This document shows positions 1-9,600 of a DNA stretch of 44,092 nt, one piece after another. Positions within the stretch are counted from its first letter, which is position 1, and every line of letters starts with the position of its first letter. The stretch spans positions 64,001 to 108,092 of the IMG/VR virus record IMGVR_UViG_3300044825_003843. One strand, given 5' to 3'. The notes beneath the pieces are model-generated. The model was given only the letters and a program-made list of their open reading frames with translations, was not told the origin of the DNA and made no database searches. Origin of the DNA: a virus. The translations under genes were made by a program, and so were the position numbers.

Positions 1-62
1 GTTTGGTAACTTTTTCTCAGATTTTCAAAAGTTTCGGGGGTGAAGGTAATTGTATTGTTCAT
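1..62 (-). CDS. 5' end of an unidentified gene (partial, runs off the window)
   Basis: An ATG at 62-60 opens a frame that stays open to the window edge and reads MNNTITFTPETFENLRKSYQ. It begins 29 nt downstream of the primase stop, the spacing expected for the next gene of the same minus-strand run. Only about 20 codons are visible, so no family can be assigned. The composition is normal for a coding N-terminus. It could be a chance opening, but the position and lack of any other gene in this gap favour a real gene. Confidence 0.55.
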   Translation of the reverse strand, partial: MNNTITFTPETFENLRKSYQ

Positions 63-91
63 TTTGAATGATTTATGCTAAGATACGTAAA

Positions 92-1021
92 TTATTTGAT
101 TTCGAAAAAATAATCTTTTATTTCCCCCCTCAAATCACAGACATCCTTGTCTTTAGGTAATTTCACTATTTTAATCCTATTATATAACTCACCTCCATTT
201 AATTCATGGTAAATCTTTAATCCATCCTGCCACGCATCACCGTCGGTACAGATGATTATATCAGATTTGGCTTTATTGTATAATGTCTCGAACAATAACG
301 AACTTATCTTCTTTCCTAACATCGGGATGGAATTCTCCAAGAAAAAACCATCAAAAACACCTTCTACTAAAAAAATGTCTTTTTCCCAATCTATAAGATG
401 TTCATTGAATATTATCTTGTCTTTTTCTGCTGTAGGGTTTTTGTATTTCATTTTTCTTGGTGTCCAAGCGCGGGCAATGAAATAGTTTAATTCATCATTA
501 CTGTTGAATGATGGTACAATGATTCTGTATGCAAAGTTTCCCTGAACTGTATACCCTATCTTATACTTTTCAATTATTTCATCAGTGATACCTCTTGATT
601 TCAGGTACCTCATTGCCTCGATGTGTGGTATGAACCTTGAGTTAGATTCTGCAAAAGTCATGAATCCCTCAGGAAGTCTTAGTTTCGGTATCTTCTTGTC
701 TAATTGTTTTTGTTCTTCAGGTTTGATTAGATTATAAACCTTTTTTTGTTTTTTGGTTCCAAACTGGTCGAATAATTTCCCTAATGGTCCTTGGGTACCG
801 TCAGTGTCGGCACAAGCCCAACATTTATAAACATGTCTAAAATAATTGATTTCTAAGTTACCCTTTCCGTCACCTTTTTCTAAACCCTTTTCTCTAGCAC
901 AAACAGGACAGTCGAAAGATATTTGACCTTTCGACTCATAGTGTTGTTTATCATTACCCAAAACATCTCTGAGCAACTCAACTAAAACCTCAACTTCCTC
1001 AGAAACATTCCTTAAATCCAT
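92..1021 (-). CDS. DnaG-type DNA primase with zinc finger and TOPRIM domain
   Basis: This 309-residue protein should synthesise RNA primers for phage DNA replication. A zinc-binding finger is formed by C38, C41, C67 and C70 (CPVC ... CWAC), as in the N-terminal domain of DnaG primases. A TOPRIM catalytic core follows: the acidic motif FLVEGVFDG has its Glu at residue 220, and the DGD motif lies at residues 260-262 in IIICTDGDAWQDG. At 309 residues it is far shorter than bacterial DnaG and lacks a visible helicase-interaction domain, so it is the minimal phage form; a separate helicase is expected elsewhere. The start ATG at 1021 overlaps the end of the preceding gene by 10 nt, and no Shine-Dalgarno sequence precedes it. 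The combination of finger plus TOPRIM makes the assignment strong. Confidence 0.9.
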   Translation of the reverse strand: MDLRNVSEEVEVLVELLRDVLGNDKQHYESKGQISFDCPVCAREKGLEKGDGKGNLEINYFRHVYKCWACADTDGTQGPLGKLFDQFGTKKQKKVYNLIKPEEQKQLDKKIPKLRLPEGFMTFAESNSRFIPHIEAMRYLKSRGITDEIIEKYKIGYTVQGNFAYRIIVPSFNSNDELNYFIARAWTPRKMKYKNPTAEKDKIIFNEHLIDWEKDIFLVEGVFDGFFLENSIPMLGKKISSLLFETLYNKAKSDIIICTDGDAWQDGLKIYHELNGGELYNRIKIVKLPKDKDVCDLRGEIKDYFFEIK

Positions 1022-1419
1022 TCAACTTGTTTGATTTTTAAATTATTACCCGCTTCAACACCAAATGTAAGAAGAAATTCGTTAACATCATTTAAAATGT
1101 ATCTTCTAATTAGCCTATTAACTTTGATTTTGGAAACTTCCGACTCTTTCAATATTTCTGAACCGTACCAATCTTCTCTAGAGCCCCACTTAGCTAAAAG
1201 TTTCCCTTTTAACACCAAGTCAATTTCATAATAACTCTGAGAAAATTTGGAATAGGGTCGATATTTCCTTATTCTCTTGATTGAGAAGTTTCCATCCAAA
1301 CACTTTTTCTTCGAAACAAAAGGGGAGTTTCTACTTCCATCCAAGATTTCTAAGTCTTTCCCGTATTTTTTAACCAAACGGTTTACGTAAACTGTCTCAG
1401 CGTCTTTTATTAAGTCCAT
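1012..1419 (-). CDS. Hypothetical protein between RuvC-like nuclease and primase genes
   Basis: The 135-residue product is charged and basic, with an even spread of Lys, Arg and Glu, and has no signal peptide or membrane segment. I do not recognise its family. It begins 28 nt after the RuvC-like gene and its last codons overlap the primase start by 10 nt, so the three genes are probably co-transcribed and translationally linked. The position between a recombination nuclease and a primase suggests a nucleic-acid role, for instance an accessory replication or recombination protein, but nothing in the sequence proves it. The basic segment around residues 45-60 (SIKRIRKYRPYSK) could contact nucleic acid. 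Confidence 0.75.
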   Translation of the reverse strand: MDLIKDAETVYVNRLVKKYGKDLEILDGSRNSPFVSKKKCLDGNFSIKRIRKYRPYSKFSQSYYEIDLVLKGKLLAKWGSREDWYGSEILKESEVSKIKVNRLIRRYILNDVNEFLLTFGVEAGNNLKIKQVEWI

Positions 1420-1447
1420 GAGACAAAGATAAGGAGAATTTGACTTT

Positions 1448-2050
1448 CTACCAAATTTTTTCCATTTTCATATATCCTAAAACTGCAGTATATGCGTCAG
1501 ATTGGTCGTAATTTTCTTTCTTAAGTGTATTATTTTTTGTATATAACCACGTTATTTGGGGTTCCCTTTTTGCAACTTGTTCCCAAATTATGACTTTTTT
1601 GTCAATATCTTTGTTGAATCCTCCAAAAAGAACAAACTTCCCTTTAAGGTTCTGTTCAACCAAAAAAGGAAATGCAAATTTCCTTGCATTGTAAGTTGAA
1701 ATAAATTCAGGTACTATACCTAAAACATCATAAACTTCTTTACATACTAAAGTATTATACCTGATAAGGGTTCCAACAGTATAAACATTGTTGGAGTTCA
1801 AAAGTGGTTCTTCGATGACAACTTTTTGTACATTCAAACCCACGTAAGACATAAGTTTTTCTCGAGTGACTTCACTTTTTTTCATCAACTCAAGCATTTT
1901 GTTTTCACCTTCAATTTTTGGTTTCGGTGAAATGTGTGTCAATTCTAATAACTGTTTGCTTCCAATATCAAATAAAGCAACTCCAATTGTTTTTGTTGAA
2001 ATATCCAATCCCAATACTTTGGGTGAATCTTTTGAAATATTTTTCTTCAT
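1448..2050 (-). CDS. RuvC-like Holliday junction resolvase / RNase H-fold nuclease
   Basis: This 200-residue protein has the four acidic residues of the RuvC active site in order. D16 lies in VLGLDISTKTIGVALFD on the first beta strand, an acidic pair E80/E81 in KVVIEEPLL, and D182 and D185 in DQSDA near the C-terminus. The D-x2-D spacing of the last pair is the classical RuvC arrangement for two metal ions. Phage RuvC-like enzymes resolve branched DNA before packaging or during recombination-dependent replication. Length is close to the bacterial family. The gene starts 1 nt after the stop of the structural gene upstream (TAA-T-ATG), so it is likely translated by reinitiation. A related RNase H-fold nuclease with another substrate is possible, but the acidic pattern supports a branched-DNA nuclease. 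Confidence 0.85.
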   Translation of the reverse strand: MKKNISKDSPKVLGLDISTKTIGVALFDIGSKQLLELTHISPKPKIEGENKMLELMKKSEVTREKLMSYVGLNVQKVVIEEPLLNSNNVYTVGTLIRYNTLVCKEVYDVLGIVPEFISTYNARKFAFPFLVEQNLKGKFVLFGGFNKDIDKKVIIWEQVAKREPQITWLYTKNNTLKKENYDQSDAYTAVLGYMKMEKIW

Positions 2051-2051
2051 A

Positions 2052-4211
2052 TTAGAAATCTAATTTCACTACAAACTGTTGTATCCCTTGTCTTAACTGA
2101 GGGGATTGTAGCTTAGATATAACAATAAGGTCTAAGTTGGAATCGTAAAGTCCTATTTCAGTAACATAAGAAGTTGTTCCTGAAGTCCATGTAGGATTGG
2201 AAGTGTTAGTGAACTGATTACGCCCTAAATTTACCAAATACTTCATCTCATAAATTGTTGCCGAGATGTCAGTTTCGAAAGCTCCGTAAAAATAATATTC
2301 ATCACCAAAATTTAAAATTTCAGGACTACCGTTAGGAACCAATGAAATATAATTTGATAGATTATATAAAGTTGCCGAAGCAAAATTATTGTCATCAATA
2401 ATGAAAGTTGTACCTGTCATTGCCGATTGTGCAATTAATCCACCTGATACAACATCACTACTAAAATCTATAGAGTACCATTGTGTTGGACTTGGTCTCG
2501 TGTCTCCTGAAACTTTTTGGACTAATACTTTGAATCCTGTTGCAGTAAAACCTGAAAGTGGTGTGGTATTCAAGAATGGAAATTCTGAACCAAACTTAAT
2601 TGCAACATTCTGTGAGTTATCCGTACATCCTGTTGAAGGTCCTCTAACTACAGAATAGTAATTACAGTGCATTGAGTTTGTCCACCCTGTAGACTCGAAC
2701 AAGTATGTCACCCAAAGTCTTTCTACATCATTATCTAAAAGACCTTGAGAATTAATATTATTCGAAGAACAAACGTTTGGAGCTACTGTTGCAACTTGTG
2801 GGGCTGGAAGTGTCCAGTTTCTGTTTGATTTGTAAGACATTGCCGCAATTACCTCTTCATCGTCAATTACAATTATTTGTTGGTCAGGGAAAACTTTACC
2901 TATTCTATTCAAATTATTGTTTGCATCAGGGTTCAAATCATAAAGATGATAATACCTAATACCAGGGTCATTCATGTTAGAATTGACACTTGATTTAATA
3001 TAATATGGTGTACATAAGTCGTAACCCGGTGGGTCAATCATAAATGTCTGTCCTATAGTCGTTCCGGTCGTTTTGTGCCATAGTAATGTCGGTATTGATA
3101 GTTTGAGGTGTCTAGCTAATCCAATTGTATCTATGGGGTTCTGAGGGTCAAATGGCTGTGTTGAAAACTTTTCACCATACACAAAATCAATATCCTGATT
3201 TGTGTAATGTATAATCGCAATACATTTTTGGTCTTGTGGTCTAACCACTATCTTTTCATCTAAAGAGTTGTAATAGAAAGTTTGACTTGTATCAGTTTGT
3301 CCACTTGATTGTTGGTAACCCAAATATTCTTTAGTTCCAATATATGATACTGACCCAAATTTTGTATAATCTTCATAAGTGTTACTAAATAATCCAGCAG
3401 GACTTTCAGACCATGGAATATTCATATTCCAAACAGGCGTATTTTCTCTCGCACTTACGTCACATGGTGATTCAAAATTTAAAGTATCGGTTTCCCAAAA
3501 AGGAGCTGGTGTTACAAAATCGTAGAGCACTGTCATACCTGAAGGATATATCGCAACCCTTCCATATTGTCCTGATGAAGCAATTCCTACATAATCAGGT
3601 GTCGGTCTATCAACAGTGATTGTTGGTAAATTTACTGATTGTATTTTATATGTTAAAACAGGAACTGTATTAACGTCTTGGCAGCTTCCCACCCCATCCA
3701 AAAATATTGTTATTAAATCACCGACAGCTGGAGTTCCAGTTGTTGGTGCACATGTGTCAGAAATCAACGTAATTGTTGTAGTTCCTGTAAGACCTACAAG
3801 TTCTACCCAATAATTTGAAGTAATTGTAATTGCTGAAGAAGTTATAATTGTCCAAGGACTAGTATTTCCACTGAAAAAACCTTTCGAGGTTGCACTATTA
3901 TATACTTCTTCTATATTACTATCTTGAAAAGGAATTCCGTAAGTACCACCTTGGTTTCCTGTAACGTAATATGGATATTTAATATTCTGTTTGTTTGACT
4001 GAGGTGAACCTGAGTCATTTTGAGCATTAAATGCTGGCATTAGAATATTATTATTTGTAAGGTTGTAGTTAGGTACCGCATTGTATGCAACTTCACTATC
4101 TCCAACTTGAAAATAAGAAATATTGAAGTTACCTTGAGATAATTTTCTCCTTCCAACGTCAGTCAACCTGGTGTTGATAAGTCCTGCGGTATTTTTGATT
4201 ATATATGCCAT
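2052..4211 (-). CDS. Large virion structural protein, probably baseplate or tail-fibre attachment
   Basis: The 719-residue product is rich in Asn, Ser, Thr, Tyr and Gly, like beta-structured phage tail proteins, and has no signal peptide, membrane segment or Pro/Thr stalk. Its first 45 residues (beginning MAYIIKNTAGLINTRLTDVG) form a distinct charged, structured head of the kind that docks fibre or baseplate proteins to the virion. The remainder is an irregular beta-rich region with paired Cys, for example near residues 155-178. I cannot name the family. It is the last of the block of large modular proteins and directly precedes the RuvC gene. An AATAAATA box (plus-strand reading) lies 4 nt upstream of its ATG. 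A non-virion secreted protein is the alternative. Confidence 0.7.
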   Translation of the reverse strand: MAYIIKNTAGLINTRLTDVGRRKLSQGNFNISYFQVGDSEVAYNAVPNYNLTNNNILMPAFNAQNDSGSPQSNKQNIKYPYYVTGNQGGTYGIPFQDSNIEEVYNSATSKGFFSGNTSPWTIITSSAITITSNYWVELVGLTGTTTITLISDTCAPTTGTPAVGDLITIFLDGVGSCQDVNTVPVLTYKIQSVNLPTITVDRPTPDYVGIASSGQYGRVAIYPSGMTVLYDFVTPAPFWETDTLNFESPCDVSARENTPVWNMNIPWSESPAGLFSNTYEDYTKFGSVSYIGTKEYLGYQQSSGQTDTSQTFYYNSLDEKIVVRPQDQKCIAIIHYTNQDIDFVYGEKFSTQPFDPQNPIDTIGLARHLKLSIPTLLWHKTTGTTIGQTFMIDPPGYDLCTPYYIKSSVNSNMNDPGIRYYHLYDLNPDANNNLNRIGKVFPDQQIIVIDDEEVIAAMSYKSNRNWTLPAPQVATVAPNVCSSNNINSQGLLDNDVERLWVTYLFESTGWTNSMHCNYYSVVRGPSTGCTDNSQNVAIKFGSEFPFLNTTPLSGFTATGFKVLVQKVSGDTRPSPTQWYSIDFSSDVVSGGLIAQSAMTGTTFIIDDNNFASATLYNLSNYISLVPNGSPEILNFGDEYYFYGAFETDISATIYEMKYLVNLGRNQFTNTSNPTWTSGTTSYVTEIGLYDSNLDLIVISKLQSPQLRQGIQQFVVKLDF

Positions 4212-4215
4212 TTCA

Positions 4216-4223
4216 AATAAATA
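4216..4223 (-). promoter_or_regulatory. TATTTATT box upstream of the baseplate-like gene
   Basis: The sense strand reads TATTTATT, then TGAA, then ATG at 4211. The same octamer occurs in the short leaders of four other large genes in the window. Its recurrence in otherwise unrelated leaders suggests a promoter or translation-initiation element. Its nature is not determined. Confidence 0.35.
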
Positions 4224-4237
4224 TCTTTTTTTACATT

Positions 4238-6640
4238 TTAACAGAAGACTTGTGAACCACCAGGACTCAATACTGCCCCTGTTACTTGTCCTGTGCTTGG
4301 ATTAACATAATATAATCCTGTTTGATACGAACAATAACTGTATCCGAGTAAAGGTGATGGTGAAGTTGGATTGCCTCCAAAAATAGTAACTCCTACTCCG
4401 AATGATGGTGCATTTATAATTCTTAATGGTGAAGAAGTTTCATCAATACATGCTAAGGATGTTGTTTCACCAACACCTAAAACTACTTGACTATAGTTTT
4501 GTGTTGCACCCCCATCTCCGAAGCTTATCGAATGTTGTAATCCACCAGACGAAGTACTATTAGTATTAACCGTACAACACTGACATCCGTTGACAACTCC
4601 TTGTAGAGGTAGTACTGATATTTCTTGTTGTAAGTTAGTTACACAACCGTTAGATGCTGAAACTCCTGAAGTTATTGATAGACTTGAGTCACTCACACCA
4701 CTAACCACAGTTCCTGCCGACATTGTAACATTATAAGATTGTAGAATGGTTCTTGTTTGAGTGGTGAATGGTGAACAATTTGGTCTTCCGTTAACCGATG
4801 TATTAGTATTTGTAGAGTTTGGATTAACTAATCCTGACCCAACATATACCTGACTTACCGATGAAGTAACACCTGAACCTGGAGAATTCATAATTTGTAT
4901 TGTTTCAATATTCAATGCGAAACTCAAGGTAGTTCCAACAGGTATCGGTGGAGTAACATTCACCTGCCAAGTTGCTCTACGAAGATTTCTACTTAGATTT
5001 TGTAAGTTAGTATTTGCAATTGAAAGAGAATATGTTGTAGGTGCTCCTGTTTGAGTTATAACTACGCTTCTTTGAATTGTTAATCCTGTTGTATCTTTAA
5101 CAACAACATTATATGTGTTTGGTGAAAGTCCGTTGAAAACACTCGAAGTTGTATATGTCGTACCACCATTTATCGAATATTGATATGGCGGTAATCCTCC
5201 TGAGGTTACCACACTGATGCTTCCATCATTACCACAATCACTATTTTCTGAGTTAATTACCACAGTCATAGGTGTATATGTTGGACAAGTACCTTCCAAT
5301 ACTACAACTTGCGGTATTGGGGTTGTTGTTGCTCCAACGACAGTCCAATTAGAAAGTGGTGGTGTTGAAGTTGTTGTACTTACAACAGTTCCTCCATTTA
5401 CTGAAAGTCCATTTATTTGCCACCTTTGGTTCGAAACGTTCCAAGCCATAGTATATGAACCTGACACCCAAACAGGTCTTGTGTTGACTATTCCGTTGTA
5501 AGTAAATTGTATTGGTGCTAATGCTGGAACCAAACCACTTATCAACACACATAGTGATGAATAAACTGGTTGAGTTGATGGTGTTGGGGTTAATGTCATT
5601 GTTGGCGTTGGTGACGGTGCAATAGCATCAACAGAACAGAATGTGTTAGCTGTATAGTCACCATAGAAGTCAACAACAACAGCTTCGTATGTTCCTTCTT
5701 TCAATCCAGTTCGTGTAGCATTTTTACTATTACTATCTGCCCAATAAATTGAATATGGACTTGTTCCACCTGTAATGTCCAAAGTCAATACACCATCAAA
5801 ACTTGAAGCATTACTTGGTTGAACTAAAGTTCTACAAGTAACTCCCATATCAAATAATGTAAATACAGAACAATTATTCTGTAAAGTTATTACCTGTGTT
5901 GGTGCTGGGGTTCTTGTTGGTGTCAGTGTTGGTGTGGGTGAAGATGTTGTCGTAGGTGTTATTGTTGGTGTTGGACTTAAAGTAGGTGTGATACTTGGGG
6001 TTGGAGTTGGGGTTGGGGTTCCACAACTTGTAGTTGCTACAATACCTGAATTAGTAATACCTAAATTAGGTCTTTGCGGGTTATAAATTATTACAGTACC
6101 AACATCGGTCCCTGAAATAAATGCACCACAACAATCAGTATAATAATGAGAACCAGTTGTTGTACCTGAAACACAAAACAATGTAGTCGTAGTTGGGGTA
6201 ATCGAAGGTGTCGGTGTATTTGATGATGTCACAGTTGGTGTAGCAGTTCGAGTAGGCGTTAATGTTGGTGTTCGAGTTTGGGTATTTGTCGGGGTTAAAG
6301 TGGGTGTTGTAGTAGTTGTGGTTGTTGGCGTAGGTGTTGGTGTTGGAGTTTCAGTTGGTGTTGGGGTTGGACAACAACTTATTGTTGTATTTGAAGCAGT
6401 CGATTGTCCTGCAGCCGGACTATCATTTTTATAGTAGAAAGAACTCGGAGAAGAACTTCCTGTGACACAAATATCACTTGGGTAGGTTCCGGCAACTGTA
6501 TATGACCTATCAAAAGGAATTCCGTTACAATCAACGTAAGATATATAGACGGTATTATTGGGGAACGAGGAGTTACCCGTTGCATCATCCAAGTCCGCTT
6601 GAGCAATTATTACGTCATATAATGTACAGTTACAGGCCAA
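4238..6640 (-). CDS. Modular adhesin-like protein with SprB-repeat-like domains and Pro/Thr linkers (TTG start)
   Basis: The 800-residue protein starts with TTG at 6640-6638: upstream in frame there are only three codons before a stop, and no early ATG exists. Domains in order: an N-terminal Cys module (residues 2-85, CNCTLYDVIIAQADLD); a Pro/Thr linker (about 89-151); a second Cys module (155-207); another linker (207-247); an SprB-repeat-like domain (about 253-340, with DGVLTLDITGGTSPYSIYW); a unique domain (360-440); a second SprB-like domain (about 449-527, with DGSISVVTSGGLPPYQYSIN); and a beta-rich C-terminus ending in Cys. SprB repeats occur in Bacteroidota gliding adhesins, so this is probably a virion adhesin or decoration protein of a Bacteroidota phage. 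The linkers are expected to be extended and could carry O-glycans. No signal peptide is seen. Confidence 0.75.
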   Translation of the reverse strand: MACNCTLYDVIIAQADLDDATGNSSFPNNTVYISYVDCNGIPFDRSYTVAGTYPSDICVTGSSSPSSFYYKNDSPAAGQSTASNTTISCCPTPTPTETPTPTPTPTTTTTTTPTLTPTNTQTRTPTLTPTRTATPTVTSSNTPTPSITPTTTTLFCVSGTTTGSHYYTDCCGAFISGTDVGTVIIYNPQRPNLGITNSGIVATTSCGTPTPTPTPSITPTLSPTPTITPTTTSSPTPTLTPTRTPAPTQVITLQNNCSVFTLFDMGVTCRTLVQPSNASSFDGVLTLDITGGTSPYSIYWADSNSKNATRTGLKEGTYEAVVVDFYGDYTANTFCSVDAIAPSPTPTMTLTPTPSTQPVYSSLCVLISGLVPALAPIQFTYNGIVNTRPVWVSGSYTMAWNVSNQRWQINGLSVNGGTVVSTTTSTPPLSNWTVVGATTTPIPQVVVLEGTCPTYTPMTVVINSENSDCGNDGSISVVTSGGLPPYQYSINGGTTYTTSSVFNGLSPNTYNVVVKDTTGLTIQRSVVITQTGAPTTYSLSIANTNLQNLSRNLRRATWQVNVTPPIPVGTTLSFALNIETIQIMNSPGSGVTSSVSQVYVGSGLVNPNSTNTNTSVNGRPNCSPFTTQTRTILQSYNVTMSAGTVVSGVSDSSLSITSGVSASNGCVTNLQQEISVLPLQGVVNGCQCCTVNTNSTSSGGLQHSISFGDGGATQNYSQVVLGVGETTSLACIDETSSPLRIINAPSFGVGVTIFGGNPTSPSPLLGYSYCSYQTGLYYVNPSTGQVTGAVLSPGGSQVFC

Positions 6641-6653
6641 TTGTTCTTTTTAT

Positions 6654-6661
6654 AATAAATA
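6654..6661 (-). promoter_or_regulatory. TATTTATT box upstream of the TTG-start adhesin gene
   Basis: The sense strand reads CTTGTTATTTATT followed by an A-rich stretch, with the octamer 13 nt before the TTG start. The 13-nt string is identical to the leader of the gene starting at 26225, although the two leaders otherwise differ. Confidence 0.4.
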
Positions 6662-6695
6662 ACAAGTTTTTCTTTTTTATGAAGTCAAAAGAATA

Positions 6696-9600
6696 TTATA
6701 CACTACAACTATCACCAGGAGCTGACCAAAAACTACCACCTGCTGAAGATGGAAAACCATTAACGATTATGTAAATACTGCCGACACTCCTTGCACACAC
6801 AGGATTACTTGGTGTAACAGTACCCCTATTTAACGTTTGATTAACTCCACTACAATCTACATATTCAAAATAAACACCACTTTCAGAGTTATCTATATCA
6901 GTTTGGTCAGCAGTTGCAATATATTCGAAACATGGAATTGGTGTTGATGATGGAGTTTCAGTCGGAGTTGGTGTTGAAGTTTCTGCCGGAGTTTGACTTG
7001 TTGTAACTGTGACCGTTGGAGTAATCGTTGGGGTTGTTGTAATTGTTGGTGTAGGAGTTTGTGATGGACAAGTAGAACAATTTGTCACTGCCAAAACTTG
7101 ACCATTAGTACCAATTTGTATTGAGTATTCAGTCGGAGCACCCCAAGTTGTTTTAAACCATTGACTATTTCCGTTGAACAAGGTTGTAAGGTTGATATCT
7201 TGATAAACAATGTCATTAACTGTTGGCGTAGAGTCTGTTGGATTGACATATCTAGTTTGTGAGTAAGTTGTCAATCTACAAGCCACACAATCATCGTTTT
7301 GTGGTGTTGATAATTGAATTGCTGAACCCAATGGAGTTGTTGTAGGTGTTATTGTTGGAGTAACAGTATTAGTTGGTGTTATTGTTGGTGTAGTTGTAAC
7401 AGTAGGTGTTGGAGTCAAAGAAGGTATTGTACTACAATCAACAACATCAGATATCAATCCTCCAGTACCAATTCTAACTGCCCATGATGAACCACCTCTA
7501 AACATTTTATGATACTGTTCTCCACCATCGTAGAATGTTGTAAGTGTCGATTCATTGTAAACATAAATTCCAGTCTGTGGTGTTGTATATGTTGGGGGCA
7601 AATATTTCACAGTTCCACCAAGAACACCATTTCTACAAGCATTTTCTGCCGTAGTGAAGTTGGTTGGGTCTAAATTATATTGAATTCCTGGACTTGTTGG
7701 TGTAGGTGTTGTTGTAGGTGTCGCAGTATTAGTTGAAGTGATTGTAGGTGTTGTTGTTGGAGTTATTGTATTTGTCGGTGTTAATGAATTGGTAGGAGTT
7801 ATCGAAGGTGTTGCTGTTCTTGTAGGTGTTGCAGTGACCGTAGGTGTTGGAGTTGTAGTGACTGTAGGTGTAGGAGTTAGTGAAGGTATTGTACTGCAAT
7901 CAACCACATCAGATATTAATCCTCCTGTACCAATTCTAACCGCCCAAGATGAAGCACCTCTGAACATTTTATGATACTGGTCTCCACCATCATAAGTTGC
8001 CGTCAGGTTTGAATCATTATAAACAATAATTCCGGTCTGTGGTGTTGTGTATGTAGGTGGTAGGTATTTCACGGTTCCACCAAGAACTCCATTTCTACAA
8101 GCATTTTCAGCTGTTGTGAAGTTAGTTGGGTCTAAATTATATTGAATTGCCGGACTTGTTGGTGTAGGTGTCACTGTTGGTGTTCTTGTAATTGTTGGGG
8201 TCACAGTTCTTGTTATAGTTGGAGTTACTGTATTGGTAGGTGTGATACTATTTGTCGGTGTAGATGTTATTGCCGGTGTATTTGTAGGGGTTGGAGTTGC
8301 AGTCACGGTAGGAGTAGGAGTTACACTTGGACAAGTTGAACAATCTTTAACCGCCAATACGACTCCTGATGCACTTATCTGAATAGAATATTGTGTTGCA
8401 TTTGGACTCCACGAAGTTTTGAACCATTGACTTGCACCATTGAATACGTTTGTCAAAGTAGAGTTAGTGTAAACAACATCATTCACTGATGGTGTGGTAT
8501 CAACAGGACTAACATAACCAACAGTACTATACGTCGTCAATCTACATGCAACGCACTCATCATTCTGAGCTGTAGCTAATTGGATTTGAGTTCCAGGTGA
8601 AGTCACTGAAGGCGTAGGTGTCCCTGTCCTTGTTGGTGTTGAAGTATTTGTTGGCGTAACAGGAGGTGTTGCAGTCCTAGTTGGTGTTATACTCGGAGTC
8701 ACTGTTGGTGTAGATGTTATTGTTGGTGTTTGAGTAGGAGTTGATGTTGGCCTCACGCAAGAAGTAAATGTTCCTGCACTATACAATGTTTTATTTATCG
8801 GATTTTGTGATGTATAACCGGTGATTGAAACACTTGTTATTTGTCCGTTATAAGCTTCAGGTAGTTCTAATAGTTTAGATGATTCTGAGCCTTGTATTGA
8901 TATTGTGTAAGAACTATCGAAAGTTGAAGCGGTATAAATCGCAGCAACAAATTGAACCCCGTATCCACTGTTTGTTGTATCTCCCGATATTGTTTTTATT
9001 ATGAAATTTATACCTGAACCAGTGAGTGTACAAACTTGTTCTTGGTCTATTAATAAAGTATTTGACCTAAAGTAGAAAAAACTCTCCTCTAAGGTTAAAA
9101 TTTCATTGTAGTAGAAAGATTCTGCTTCTTCGTAGGTAGTAGCAATTCCATTATTAGTTGTATAAGTATAAAAAGTATCTGCAGAAACGGGTGTTCTAAC
9201 AAAACCTCTTTTAATTTCTGAGCTATTATAAAATTGTGAAGTTCCCCACTTTTTAGGGACAAGAATCGATTCCTCAGGTTGTGCAGAACTTGTATACCAT
9301 CCACTCGTGAAGTCTTTTTGAGTTTGTATTACATTTTTAGTTCCACCTGTTAATGTTGATGTTACTGTTGTGCTGGCGGAAGAGGTCATTATGAAGATAT
9401 CTTCAACTGTCCCTGATAAGACGAGAGCAAATTCTCTATAGTTTGTTTCAGTTTCATATGCATAATATCCGCTCAGAACTTGACTAAATCCATCAGAGTC
9501 CAAATATATCTTTTTACCAATTGTTAAACCTGATAAATTTGTATTATCGTAAAAACATGTTACCTCTCTCGGTAAATCTTCAATCTTTATTTCGTGGGAA

